Shown here: in pieces, positions 1 through 11,871 of the stretch
Numbering within the stretch: the first letter of the stretch is position 1
How the letters are laid out: each line of letters begins with the position of its first letter
Source of the DNA: Elymus sibiricus
Taxonomy: Eukaryota; Streptophyta; Magnoliopsida; Poales; Poaceae
Assembly: GCA_039707655.1 (NCBI GenBank)
Contig: CM077672.1
Coordinates: 200,050,537-200,114,536 of the forward strand
Reading direction: 5' to 3'
Length of the DNA: 64,000 nt
Made by a program: the position numbers and the translations under genes
The notes under the pieces: generated by a model
What the model was told of the DNA's origin: nothing
The model's input: only the letters and a program-made list of their open reading frames with translations
The model's database searches: none

Positions 1-261
1 TAACATTTATTATCTTGCAAATTACTCATAGTTTTATTCTCGCAAAGTACTTCTAGTTTTATTCTTGCAAACCTATCCTATCACCTACAAAATAGTTTCA
101 TACTTGTTCTAGTTAAAGCGAATGTTAAGTGCACGTAGAGTTGTATCGGTGGTTGATAGAACTTGAAGGGAATATTAATTCTACCTTTAGCTCCTCGTTG
201 GGTTCGACACTCTTATTTATCGAAAAAGCTACAATTGATCCCCTATACTTGTGGGTTATCA
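1..261 (+). mobile_element. Terminal part of a Gypsy-type LTR
   Basis: Right-hand end of a Triticeae-type LTR. It reads through CTCCTCGTTGGGTTCGACAC at 191-210 and a Tyr/Leu-rich AT stretch, and stops at GTGGGTTATCA at 261. That wording is familiar from Athila-clade wheat and barley elements (Sabrina/WHAM group), but the family name is from memory. The end at 261 is set by comparison with the second Tat-like copy: homology between the two copies starts at GTAACCGC (262 here, near 12858 there). The element therefore interrupts or truncates copy A, and the rest lies left of the window. Confidence 0.65.
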
Positions 262-1775
262 GTAACCGCTTTCCTGGCGATAAAGCCTGCCCGTGCAGGG
301 CGCAGGCACATCATTGCTCCCCGTCTCCATCTCGCCCTTCATCTCGCGTGAGCAGCTCCTCTGTTCCCCCCCCCCTCCCCCTCCAACTTCCAATCTCTCC
401 ACCACCATGGCCCAGGCAAGAAACCCACGACCGCCGAGGCCTCCTCCAGCAAGAGCGCCCCGGCAGCGGAGCTCGGTCCGGCCCTGCTGCCGGCCACCAT
501 CACCAATGAGAACGGTCTAGCCAAGGCCCACCCCCTGTTGGCCTCCGTGCACTTCGAGGGAGGCGCCACCAAGATCTGGCCGGGCTCGCACCCACGACGT
601 GACCTCGGACCCATGGTGGTCCCCGTCTTCTTCCACTCGCTCTTCGCCGGGCTGGTGCCGCCCTTCTTTGACTTCCTCTTTGCCATCCTTGAGCACTACG
701 AGATTTGTCTTCTCCACCTTCACCCCAACTCCATCCTCATCCTTGCTCTCTTCGCATACCCCTGCGAGGCCTTTCTAGGAGTGATGCCGTCCGTGGCGCT
801 CTTCCGAACCTTTTACAGCCTGCGGGTTTTTTCCTCGGGAAACCACCTCTCCGGAGGTGCCTCCTTCCGCATCGACGACGAGATGCACAAGATCTTCATC
901 GACATGAAGATCTTGAAGAAGGTGGAGAACTTCAGGTCATGCTTGGTTTATGTTGATGCCCTGTGGGCCAGTCCTCTCCTAGCAGTCCCTACCGAGCCGG
1001 TCGAGAAGATCCCCCGCTGGGAGCACAAGAAGCTCAGCGGCGCTGCCCTGGGGCCGATCCTGGCGGAGCTGGGTGAGGCCGGGCTCACGGTAGGAATGAT
1101 CGCCAAGGAATTCCTCTGCCGCCGCATCGTGCCCCTGCAGAAGCGCTCGCACCCGGTGTGGGAGATCACCGGAGCCAAAGACCGGATCCGGCTGGCATAG
1201 GAGTCCCTGTCTGCCAAAGCAGTGGCCGAAGCTTGGGAAGTTTTATTTCCAGGGGAGGCAGAGGAGATGCCTTATGACGCGCGCCCGGTGCACCACTGGT
1301 CGAACAAGGTTGAGCTGGTCGCGGCGATGCCCCAGTTCGACAAGTGGGGGCCGGTCCGTATGGATCTCGAGGAGCCTGAGGACCTTCTCGAGGATTCTTC
1401 GGAGACAGGGTCCGCCTCGGGCGACCACGAGGCCTCCCACTCCGGGAAGGAGAGCAGTGAGGAATCGTCCCCGCCACCCCCTCCGTCCCCGCCGGCGCGT
1501 CACCGACTTTGGCTAGGCGAGGACAAGGGTGACGATGGGGATGCATTTCGCGTTGTGCCGGCAAGGCCCGTGTCGGCAAGGGATGGAGGAGATGGTGCTG
1601 CGGAGGTCGATGAGCCCCTCAAGGAGCGGGCGGAGGGGACCACCGTGGCCGCCGACTTCGACGGGACTCGCGCCGCTTCCTCGGGTGGCCGCCCATGCGT
1701 GCTGCGTGAAGGAGGCAACAGTAGCAGCGGCGCCATCAAGGAGCGGAAGAGGAGGCGCTGGAACCCCAAGGATGA

Positions 1776-1850
1776 GTAAGTTCCTCCGCCCCTTCCTATC
1801 GATCCCTGCTTCCTGGCTGCTGCGGCCCTGATGAGTTTTCGCCTGCGCAG
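1776..1850 (+). other. Intron of antisense ORF, copy A
   Basis: GTAAGTTCC at the donor and GCCTGCGCAG at the acceptor, 75 bp. Removing it joins the frame ending ...NPKDE directly to KPEQAAEEKE in phase. Copy B has an intron of the same 75-bp length at the same place (14314-14388), so splicing is conserved between copies. Confidence 0.8.
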
Positions 1851-4575
1851 GAAACCTGAGCAGGCCGCCGAGGAGAAGGAGAAGACCAAAAGGAAGAAGG
1901 CCGAGCTCAAGGGGCCCTCCCCTCCTCTGAAGACCACCTCGCCTGCCGTGCCGGCACACCTGGCGGCGAAACCAGCGAGGGGCAGTGAGGAGGCCGGGCT
2001 GTGGCTTGAGAGCGGGGGCGAGGCCTCCGATGGCCGGGGGGCACTCCCCCAGGGGCACGCGGAGGCGACCCCCCGGAGCGAGGCGACGACTCCCAGGCCT
2101 GCTGCGGCGGTGCCTCCTGAGGCGGCCCCCATCGCCGGTGTCAAGATGGTGGGAAAGGGGGGCGAGACACTGAGCTCTTCCCAGTGCACCATGCCCGCTA
2201 TGGCGGAGGCCACTACAGCCCTAACGGAAACCGTCTCCTGGCCCGGGCGCCCGGACCTCGAGGTGTCCAAGGCGACGCCAGAGCGTGGGGCGACGCCGCT
2301 GGCGCCGGGGGTAGCCATCCTGGGTCCCCCACGCCAGACGGCGAGCACGACCCCTGCTGGGGGCGACAGCGCGGGGCTGTCGAAGGGGCTCGAGATCGTG
2401 CCTTCCCATCCGACGATGCCAGCAGGCGACGAGGAGGCTCGGGCGAGTCGCGCCTTGGTGCTAGGGGAGAGCGGCACCGCGCCCTGGGGCGGGGCCGTCA
2501 ACAGCGTCAGGGTGGCCCTTGAGGCCCTCGAAGGTAAGCTCAGGAAGGAGGCAGAGCTCTGCGCGGAGGAGCGGCGGAGGCTGGCGGAGGGGTGGAGCTA
2601 GCTTCAGGAGGCGGCGAAGCTCAACCGCTAGTGGGATGAGGAGGCACAGGCACAGCGCGAGAAGCTCGGCAAAGATGCCCAGGCGTCCCTCACGAAGGCC
2701 CTCGAAGATGCCCAGGAGGCCAAGCAGCGGCGGGAGGAGGCAGATGCCTACGAGAAGACACTCCAGGAGCAGGCTACTTCGCGTGAGCGCCGGCTCAAGA
2801 CGCGGGAGGAGGCCGCGGAGGCCCGCAAGGGCCGACTAACGTCGCGCGAAGCTGAGCTCCCGAAGCGCGAGGAGGAGGTCCTGAGGTGCCAGGAGGCGGT
2901 CGCTACCCGCGAGGCTGTAACACCCCGATTTTTGGCCCTATCTTTTTCTTTTGGATTTCTTCGAATTTTTATTTGGAGTTCCTTTTCCGTGGCTTTGTGG
3001 TCTTGAAACCTGGGAAAATCTTCTCTCCTATCACTTCCTTGTGGCTTGTCATTCTCAAATCTATCCCAAGGCCATGTCATTTCCATCTTAGCCCAACCCC
3101 AATATTTATTTCTTGGGAATATTTCTTGTATTTATTAAAGGAATAACCCTATTTGCCCTAGGTTATGAAGCAACCTATATTTCTGCCTTCCACAAAATTC
3201 CCACAAAATTCTCATAAATTCTTTGGATCATATCTTCCACAAATATGCCAAAATCCATCCTTGCCTAGTTCAAAAATAATTCCGGAATATTCATTTCATA
3301 TTCTGTCCAGATTGGCACTTTGTGAAGGAAGTGCTATTTATATTTTCTTGATTGCCCTCAAAAATTTTGGGCACTCTCTCTTATCCAAATAATTGCCACA
3401 TGCCAAAATTCCTTCATTTGCCTAGTAAATCTTCCTCAAAAAATTTCAAAGTTTCTGTCCAGAGAGAAGCTTTGTGAAGGAAGTACTATCTAGGCTTATC
3501 CAAATGAGTTGAAATTTTGGGAGATCATTAATGTAATCAAATAATGACTCTCCGCCAAATTTCATCTCCATCCAACAATCTATATGAGCACAACATCCAA
3601 TCTTGGTTTCTGGTCACAATTTCAGTTTGTGAAGCAACTATATTTTATATTGCTTCAAAAATTCTGAAATTAATCCAGGACCTAAATATCCATAAATAAT
3701 GTGAGCATGACAAAATTCACATTATTTTGCCAATCCATTTTCTCTCCAAATTCCCCCAAGTTTCTGTCCAGTGGGTATCATTGTGAAGGAAGTACCATTT
3801 TGGCTTATCCAAATGGGATGAAATTTTTATGGTACCTTCATATGCCCAAATGATCATACTCCACAAAATTTCAGCCCAATCCAAGCATCTATGTGAGTGC
3901 TACTTCCTGATCTAGATTCTGGCCAATTTTTGGCAGTTGTGAAGCAACTGCACTCTAACCTTGCCCTAATGACCTCAAAATTCACAGGATCATAGTCCTT
4001 CCTACCCTAAGCCTCTGTGACATCCTGGTGAATCCTTATCTCATTCCATTTTACCACAGCATCATGCCTAAGTTTGCAACAGCAAACTTTCTCTGATAAC
4101 TCACATCCACCAACAGTAGGTTTCTTCGACCTATCACCTCTGGTAGGGCCCATCCAAGAAGGACAACGCGCTAGACACCATTAGCCTGGCACTGGAGCTC
4201 TCCTCTTGCCTTTGCACGCGGTGACCAGGCTCACAGCGCGTGCTCTGAGCTTTGGGACCCTCCTGCCGCCGCCCAAACGTCGTCCTCACGACACCTCGCC
4301 TTGCCGCAGTCCTTCCCAAGCTCTCCCTCGACTCTCTGGTTCGCCCTTCCCCGCTAATAGCTCGCCGGACCGAGCCAAATCGACGGGTACGCGTGCACTG
4401 TGCACCCCTTGGTCGTCGCCGTTTTGCCGTTGTCTCCTCTCCTCGAGCCGTCGCTTCGCCCTGAGCCTCGTCAGGTCGGCAATGCCGCGCCGCCCCACTA
4501 GCCGCCACCGACCTCGCCAGAGCACACTCCACCTGGCCGTGCAACACCCGGGGACGGCACGACCTCTGCCCCGGC

Positions 4576-4583
4576 TATATATA
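4576..4583 (+). promoter_or_regulatory. TATA box of solo LTR A
   Basis: TATATATA within GGCTATATATAGCC, at the foot of a GC-rich block and followed by a C-rich leader (CCTCTCCTCACC). This is the usual layout of a plant RNA polymerase II promoter inside an LTR. Inferred from sequence only. Confidence 0.5.
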
Positions 4584-6460
4584 GCCACCCGAGCCCCTCC
4601 TCTCCTCACCAGCCTCTTCTCCACACTCACCTAGCCCTCCCCGACCACTCACCCGAGCTCGAGAGCTTCTCCTCGGCCACCATTGCCGCCATGGCCGCCG
4701 CCAAGCTCCTCATAAATTCGGTCCAGCCCGAGCCCTCCTCTCTCCCCTACCACCACCAGAGAACTCCACGCCCACCCTAGACCCTTTCCCGTAGCTCGCC
4801 GCCTCCTCTCTGTGGCCGGAGCGCCATTCCCGATTCTGGCCGAAGCCGTCCTCCGCCGCGGCCGGGGCCCTGCTAGCTCGGCTGCTCCCCGGCGAGGACA
4901 AGACCCACTGGTGGATGCGCCTCCTCGCGCTGGTCACTCCGGTGGCCGGAGCGTCGCCGGAGGTGGCCGGTGGCATCGGGACGGCCGCCGGCGTCGAGCG
5001 CCCTCCTCTGCATCGCGGGCGAATGGGAGGTTGAAGGAGTTGACCAGCCCGGTGGGCCCCACCAACCCGCGACCCCACCCGTCAGCCAGAGGGAGACGTT
5101 GACCTCGGGCCCTCCCAGTTTAAGTGAAGGCGTACTTCCCTAAAGTACGTTTTCGTTTTATGAAAGCGTACTCTGGTGCATCTTCGACTGAAAATACGCT
5201 TTCACCATTAGAAGACGTATTTTCGGAAATACGCTTTCAACTACCAGCCGCCGGCCGAAACAGTTAATTTGCGGACGTTCGTCCGTTAAGGGCAGAAGGG
5301 GACAGATTTTTATTCTTTTTCCGCCTAACGAACGAACAGCCGTAACTCCGCGACCGTAACTTCGAATCAGGTGATTCCAAAGCCCACGTTCTCAGTTCGT
5401 CGAGCCCGTTCCGATGGTATCATTTTCATAAGGTTGGCATACTGTGAAAATGACCATTTTGCCCCTGCCCTCTATTCAGCTCCGCCGAGAGGGAAACTTT
5501 TCCATCGATTCTTTCCGCTAGTTCATCACACCTCTCCCCGATGGTTTCTTCATCCCCAGGCAAGCCACAACAGCCACTTGCATGATGGTATTGCAGTAGC
5601 CATGGTTTCCACTTGAATATTTAATAATTGTTTGCGCATTTAATTATTTTGTAAATACTTCGAATATGCTTATGAATCCATGTCTATGCTTATGCCATGT
5701 TCATTTTCATCTAGTAAGTGATATGATTAATTGCTAAGGATAATTTTATCATGTTTTATTCTTGCAATTATTTCCGATGCTAGTAATAATGTTATGCTCA
5801 CATGAGTAGTTATGGTTTGATATGAAAATACTTGTGATAGTCATGATCGTCATTATGCCATGATCATTTGCATCCCGTAGCATGAATGATTTATCTTTGT
5901 TGATGCTATGTTGTTAAAAGGTTATGTTGCCCATCCATGGTTGCACTGATATCATGCTCATATGTGTTGTCATATTAGTTTACTGTGACTCAGCTCATCA
6001 CCATTCAAGTTGAACCTGACATTAATCGAACTTGATCAAATCTGTTGGCTGAGTCATGGTGCAACCGAATCGAGCTAACCAGTGCAGCCACACTTGCCTT
6101 ATGGGAGGCCCTAATGCGGTCTATTGTCATGCCTCTCGCCGGTGCCTCCAACTAGGGAAGGTTATGTGCGCGCGCTACCCTGATCAGGTAGGCGGCCATA
6201 ATCCTTGTGCCCGAGTTGTTTGCGCGCAGTTGTCCCCGTTCGGGACGAGTTTGTTTTGTTGGGCCACGACGGTGGTAGCCACAGAGGTGGCGGATGTCAC
6301 GAGTTGACATCGGGGCGACCCAGGACATAGCCCAAAGGGGAGTTTGTCGGGAGTGGCCGGGAGAGTGTCATGCAATACACTGGTTTTGTCGGAACGTCGT
6401 TGGTCCACCCGAATGGGAGCACGAGGCCATGAGTTCCATGGTGTGGGTACAGTGTACTAA

Positions 6461-6510
6461 CCTCTGCAGAGTGTATAATCTATCTATAGCCGCGTCCTCG
6501 GTCATGGACA
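6461..6510 (+). other. Conserved CTGCAGAG block in solo LTR A
   Basis: CCTCTGCAGAGTGTATAATC followed by TATCTATAGCCGCGTCC. Related blocks with the same order (CTGCAG, TAT-CTATTCGAATAG, CCGTGT) occur in solo LTR B (minus strand, 18822-18772) and solo LTR C (37717-37774), although most of the rest of these LTRs is not obviously alignable by eye. Confidence 0.6.
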
Positions 6511-7797
6511 CAGTTCGTAGTAGGTCACACTATGGGTCAACAGAAATAATAACCTGAATAATAAACCACCCCGGTTCGATGAGAAAAGAAGTTGATTGAT
6601 CTTTATGTGGTCATGCGATGATCACAGGTAGAGATCAAGCTCCGTGTGGTCATGTGATGATCACGATGGTAAGTTTGTGGTTATGAGATAACCTCCGAGC
6701 AGAGTAAGTTGGTCTAGGAGACCTTAACCGTCGACCCCCATGCATGCTAGTGCTAGTATCATCCTGTTCATATCATGATTTATGTGTACATGCCATGCTC
6801 ATGTTGTTGCCATGCTCATGTTGTTGCCATGCTCATATTGCTGCCATGCTCATGATGTTCTAGTAGTATCATGTTCATCTTTGATGATTAACCTGTAAAT
6901 GCCATGCTGTTGTATGTCTTGATAGCTTTGGTTGCTGTGAGCTTGCGAGTACATTCAAAGTACTCACCTGGCGTGTCATGCCAGATTGCAGGTGATGCCG
7001 TGTTTGCTTGTCGAGGATCTCGAGGTTGCGCTCTAGGATACGTCCCAGCCAGAGTCCCTGCGGAGTGGAGTTCATCACTGTCGTCGTTGTTCCGCTGCTA
7101 GAAGTTATTCCGCTTCGAGTTGTTCCGCTGCTAGCATAGAGCTACCTTAGCAGGCGAAGTGTCGCCGTGCCCCTGTAATCCTTTGTAACATCGGACCCTT
7201 GTACTTGCACCATTTGTAATAAAGAGCTGATTTGTTCTATGCCAAGTAGTGTCTTATTCCAGAAGACTTGATCTCTGGGCTAGAATACGGGGTGTTCCGG
7301 TCTCTCTGAGCCGGGGTGCCACAGAGGCGAACACCAAGACCCGGGAACGCGAGCTTGCGACATCCACGTCCGCGCAGGAGGCAGAACGGGAGCGCCTACT
7401 GGCGAAGGAGCGTGAGCTGGCGGCCGCCCAGGCCACTCTCGATGAGCAGAGGAGCCTCGCGGCCAAGCGGGACGAGCTCCAGGCCGAGGTTGACGACCTC
7501 AAGAAGCAGCTGCTGGATACGGACGCCACCGTCGAGGAAGCGTGCCGCGACCTGCTAACCCAGGCGACCACGCGACTCTTCAGCAACCTTCTCCGCCTCG
7601 ACGGTCGCTTCGACTTCGGGCAGGTGGTGACCCCTGTCCCGACAGATCTCCGCGATGCCCTCGAGGAGGCTGTGAGGGAGCATGTGGTCGGCTTCGTCGG
7701 GCTGTACGCCTTCGAGCCTGAGGTCAGCGGCGATGGTGGCGAGCCCCCTCGCGACGATGGTGAGAGTGGTAACGGCGGCGCCTCACGCGCCTAAATT

Positions 7798-8902
7798 CTC
7801 CTTGACCTGTTGCTATAATAGGGTAGACGCGGCCTCGTGGGGGCGTGAAAACATTTGCATGGTACTTTTGCTTTAAGCACTTAATGATTTAGGCGTTTTC
7901 GTTTTCCTCTCGAGGCCTTTATTTCCATTTTACATTACCTTCGTGCCTTGTGTCGCTGGGACCAAGCCCCCGAGGTGAGCTACAACCATCGCTGGTATGC
8001 CCAGAGCATGCGCTCGGCAAGGCCAGAGGGTGTAGGACTCTTAGGGCTGGTAGGAGTCCCTGAGGCGCGATGCTCAAGGTCCCCCCCTTGACGTGCAGGC
8101 GGCTCGTGCTAAGGAAATCAGGATGCCATGAGAGAAAAACGAGAGAAAGAAGACCCGAGGGGTGCTTTAGACTTAGCTCCTTCGAGGCGTGCAGCTTGGG
8201 GCGAGTCCTTCGCAGGGCGCGGCTCGTGAGGCGCAGTCCCTCATGAGGCCTTCCGCCCATAGGATGCCGCTCGTGTGGCCTCCCGAGGGGGGGCCCCTGA
8301 GGCCTTCGGTATCCTGCACCATGGAAACTGCCAAGTTTTCGCAAGTAGTGCAGCAGGGCGCGCTCGCGAGATCGCCTGTGGGTGTTATGCGAGGAGACAA
8401 GAGCACCAAGGACCTGGTGAGGTGACGTACATGGGAGCAGGTCCGCGAGCCAGAGCTCAGTCACTTGGATTTTTCAGTGCTGCTGGGACTGACCTGAGCA
8501 CAGACACCGTGCCCAGCCCCCGCTCGCGTGATAGGCACGGGTGAGGCCACGAGCGCGCGCCCCTACTGGGGCACCCTCAGCTGCAAGCACACAGGGTTTT
8601 GGATGAAATAAGCTTTACTGATGCATGAAGCAGGTTCATTACATAATAGAAAGATACATGCTGCCGTGTTCGGCATGGGTCAGCTTGAGGATGTGACGGC
8701 CGAGGGCCCCTCAGATAAGTAGGCCGTCAGCACCGAGCATGGGCATCCGCCAGCGCTGAGCATGGGGCATCCGCCAGCACTGAGCATGGGGCTTCCACGA
8801 GAGTGGGAAGGAGCTCTCATGTGCCGAAGGCAGCGCGGGTAGAGAGAGCCCCGGAGCATGTATAGCTCCATGTCGCTCGTATCCATGGGGCACGGATAGA
8901 AC
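7798..8902 (-). other. Non-coding spacer between antisense ORF and RT stub, copy A
   Basis: No supported ORF. The segment matches 15788-16996 of copy B, so it is element sequence rather than host DNA. It contains a small minisatellite at 8735-8796 (units of about 23 bp, GAGCATGGGGCATCCGCCAG), present in fewer units in copy B near 16853-16890. Confidence 0.6.
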
Positions 8903-9390
8903 TTACGGTGATGACGGGTGTTCCATGTGTTTTGTACCAGAACACCCTCCTCCGGCACGAGTGGGGCGGGTGTTAACCACCTCCGTATTCCTTTCGATGT
9001 GGGACTCCAGGCTCATGCGCATCAGCCTCGCGAAGGTGGCTCCGGCACCCTCTAGGGCGAACGGCATACGCATGAGCCATTGCAAGCCCACGGTCTGGTC
9101 GATCCACGGAGGAGGGGAGGGGCCCACGGGACGAGCCTGGATGAGGGCGATGAAGTCGATGCACATGCGCGTGCTACCGCGTGGCCTGGCGACGGGGGTG
9201 AGGCTGGCGATCCACTTGGGGTGGGGAGCTTCACGGGCGATTCCAGCATCCTGGGGCTTGTTAGCTTCCTAGGTGATGACTTCCTGGTTCTCGGTCACCT
9301 GATGCCATTCCTTATGCTCGACGGGCCGCGCGCTCTGGCACGTGGCTGGGTGGTGCTCGATCACCTCCCTCGGTAGGCCGGGCGCACCTG
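8903..9390 (-). pseudogene. Reverse transcriptase stub, copy A
   Basis: Minus-strand remnant of Gypsy pol. Visible pieces are the region before RT (EANKPQDAGIAREAPHPKW), the RT block MCIDFIALIQARP (normally MCVDFTDLNKACP), then directly MRMPFALEGAGATFARLM (normally MPFGLKNAGATYQRLM). The stretch that should lie between these motifs, and everything downstream including YxDD, RNase H and integrase, is missing. Copy B shows the same junction, so the deletion predates the duplication. An in-frame stop precedes EANKPQ. Confidence 0.75.
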
Positions 9391-9448
9391 ATGCTTTCCA
9401 AGCCAATGCATCAGGGCTTGCCCGGATCAAGGTGACGAGCGCGCCTTC

Positions 9449-10204
9449 CTATTTGGGGGAGGGCCTGCCGCTGACGGCGAGGGAGGGGCCTGCTTCGCCC
9501 CCATCCAGCGACGCCTTCTTGGACTTAGCCCGCTCCCGAGAGAGTAGGGGCATCTTCTTCACGGGCGTCTCCTCGGCAGGCCCAGGCACGTCCTCATCGG
9601 CTGGGTACGCGGTGGAGGTAGTCTTGTAGGCGTGCTCGGGGGTGTGCAGCGCATCCTTCTCGTTGCAGTGGACGGTGAGGGTACCGCTGCAGCCGGGCAT
9701 TTTGACGAGGCCGTAGGTGTGGTGGGTCGTGGCCATGAACTTGGAGTGCGCCGGGTAGCCCAAGATGGCATTGTAAGGTAGGCCGATGTGAGCCACATCG
9801 TAGACGATGAACTCCGTACGGTAGACAGGAAGGCGCACCTACCCCAGGGGGACAGTGGAGCCGTCGGTGATGCCCGAGAAGGGCCTGGTGGGCATCAGGC
9901 GCTCATAGGGCACTTGTAGCATCTCGAAGGTCTCCACAGAGAGTACGTTAAGGCCTGCTCCACCGTCGATGAGAATTTTGGTGACGGCCACATTGCTGAT
10001 GGTAGGCGTAGACAGCAAGGGGACAGCACCCACGCCCTTCGTGGACTTGGGGTGGTCGTTGGCGTCGAAGGCAATGGAGAACTCAGACCACTTGAGGCGG
10101 CCGACGGACTCGAGCGCCGGGAGGGCCGCGTTCACCTTTCGAGAGAACTGCTTGAAGTAGCGGCTGGATGGAGGGGCCTGGGCCCCGCCGAGGATGCAGG
10201 CCAC
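9449..10204 (-). pseudogene. Retropepsin-like aspartic protease region, copy A
   Basis: Minus strand. Starts near MACILGGAQAPPSSRYFKQF, followed by the protease active-site motif ILIDGGAGLNVLS (the DGG form of D-S/T-G used by plant Gypsy elements), and the flap and C-terminal motifs HIGLPYNAILGYPA. A TAG at 9839-9841 breaks the frame; the identical TAG occurs in copy B at 22212-22214, so it was present in the common source. Relative to B, copy A lacks about 24 bp next to 9828. The C-terminal tail is acidic and Ala/Pro-rich and leads to the RT stub. Confidence 0.8.
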
Positions 10205-11825
10205 CCTGCGGGGCTCTTGGTAGCCCCTAGCATTCTCAGCGGGAGGGGAGTCGTTGGCGCATATTGGGGCGGCGTTAGCTTGAGGGTCTGCCTGCCACGG
10301 CTGGTTCTGCTAGCCCTGACGGTTGTTGTCACCGGCGCCATTGTTGTGGTTGTCGCCCCAGCGGCCACCTCCGCTGCCGCCACCGCAGCCCTTGCCACGC
10401 TCCTTGCGGCTGCCGTGGCGCTCAGTGCAGCCCTCGTGAAAGCAGCTTGAGCTCATGGCAGTCTTTTGTGCTGTGGGAGTTCGCGTTGTGGTAGGCGCAG
10501 AAAGGGCGGTCGTCCTTCTTGGCCTCCCCACGGTCGCGGCCGTGCTTGTAGTCCGGCTACGCCGTGAGCACGGCAGGGCCCTTGTGCTTGGTGTCCTTGC
10601 CCTTGGGTTTCGCCGCGCCAGGCTCAGCGTCAGTGCCGTTGTGGAGGAAGAGGCGTCCCTCTTCGGCCTTGGTGCAACGGTCGGCGAGGACAAACAACTC
10701 TGATGCGGAGTCGAGATCGTCCCTGACCGAGAGCTTCTCACACATCTTCACATCCGAGACGCCATTGGTGAAGGCGGAGACGATCGCGGCGTCAGAGGCC
10801 TACGGGATCCTGTGGCGCACCTGGCTGAAGCGCTGGATGAACTTGCGAAGGGGCTCACCAGGGCGCTGGCGCATGTCCTACAGGTCATTGAGCGTGAGGG
10901 GATGGTCGCTTGTGCCCTTGAAGTTGGCGACGAACTGCTTGCACAGGTCCTCCCACTAAGAGATGGACGTCTCGGGGAGGTTCATGACCCATGAGCACGC
11001 AGCGTCCTTGAGGGCCATGGGGAACCAGTTCGCCATGACCCGGTCATCCCCCTTCATGGCCTGGATGCTGATGGTGTAGAGCAGGAGGAACTCCGTGGTG
11101 TTAGCGCTGCCGTCGTTGCGTGGAGTGAGCTCTGGCTTGAATTTGTCGGGCCACACCACACAGCGTAGCTCGGGGGCGAGGGCCAGGTAGCCCCCGTTGG
11201 TGATGGCACCACCGTTGAGGGCCGCGCGGTTCTGGCGCCCAGCCATGGCGACGTCATGGAGGACGCGGTCCTGGCGGTTGAGCACCTTCTCGAGGACCAC
11301 ACGCGCGTCCGGGGGCGCTCGACCGACGATCTGGCAGCTGTCACCGTTGCCGTCCGGTGCGAGCGAGCCGCGGGATGGCTCCGGGGTACGCGCTGTGGGG
11401 CGCTCAGCCATGTCGCGGTCCGGAGGAGGTGCGTCGCGCCCGGCCCGGTCGGCGCGGGACAGCGGAGGAGGCAAGGAGCGGGAGGGCGCCTGGCCATCGC
11501 GTGCAGCGTCGACGAGCTCGGTGATGCGCCCGAGCCAGGCGTCGTAGCCGTCCTCGATGGGACGATAGCCCAGTAGCTCCTGCGCCATGAGCAGTGCGGC
11601 GTGCGGAGTGGGTGGGTCGCGACGTGCAAGTGAGGAGGTGGCGGCAGAGCGGTCGTGCTCCTGCTCATTCACCGATGGGTGGGCGGAGGAGGCCACCCGC
11701 TCCCCAACAGGCTCGGTGGCGGCGCGAGGGCGCCAACTAGGGGGACCTCGGGCGGCGGGCGCCGCGTGGACCCTGGCAGCGGCTCGGCGCGCAGCACGTT
11801 TCCGACGAGCGGCGGCGTCATCCAT
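10205..11825 (-). pseudogene. Gag polyprotein, copy A
   Basis: Start chosen at the ATG complementary to 11823-11825 (MDDAAARRKRAARR), about 45 bp inside the LTR/PBS boundary. A basic N-terminus and a YDAWLGRITELVDAA helix are followed by the gag core with WPDKFKPELTPRNDG, YTISIQAMKGDDRVMANWFP and SWVMNLPETSIS, typical of Tat-clade gag. A CxxH-type knuckle CAYHNANSHSTKDCHELK lies near 10447-10506. Stops (TAG after SIS at about 10953, further TAGs near 10877 and 10800, and one near 10560) make it a pseudogene. It is continuous with the protease frame. Confidence 0.8.
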
Positions 11826-11871
11826 GTCGATGCTGACGTCGAGGTCGAAGGCGCAAAGACAGCAAGTCCCC

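Larger units (their letters stand above)
2916..7323 (+). mobile_element. 4.4-kb solo LTR A
   Basis: Begins TGTAACACCCC and ends GGGGTGCCACA, flanked by the perfect 5-bp TSD GAGGC (2911-2915 and 7324-7328). Removing 2916-7328 restores the antisense-ORF sequence found uninterrupted in copy B. No pol or gag motifs are visible. A GC-rich promoter-like block with TATATATA at 4576 lies in the middle and a polyadenylation-like AATAAAG lies near 7220, as expected of a long LTR. Length, TG...CA ends and TSD point to a solo LTR of a large LARD-type family (Sukkula/Erika-like is my guess). Short ORFs inside it show no recognisable protein. Confidence 0.8.
407..7794 (+). pseudogene. Antisense ORF of Tat-like copy A (gypsy-type transposon domain plus coiled coil), broken
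   Basis: Spliced ORF on the strand opposite to gag-pol. The N-terminal 220 residues (538-1200) carry a phrase like YEICLLHLHPNSILILALFA and CEAFLGVMPSVALFRTFYSL, the signature of the Pfam family called putative gypsy type transposon (Transposase_28). Acidic and proline-rich linkers follow. The C-terminal part (2520-2915 and 7324-7794) is Glu/Arg/Ala-rich heptad sequence, a long predicted coiled coil. It ends GGASRA-stop at 7794. Damage: a 1-bp deletion after the ATG at 407 relative to copy B, TAG at 1198, 2599 and 2629, and a 4.4-kb solo LTR between 2915 and 7324. Function is unknown; such ORFs are regular passengers of this lineage. Confidence 0.75.

Noticed and set aside
4134..5102. Gene-like ORFs behind a TATA box in solo LTR A
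   Set aside because: They belong to the GC-rich promoter block of an LTR with perfect TSD; frames are overlapping and Arg/Ser-rich without homology I can see.
8173..8544. Overlapping ORFs on both strands in the copy A spacer
   Set aside because: The colinear region of copy B does not keep these frames open.
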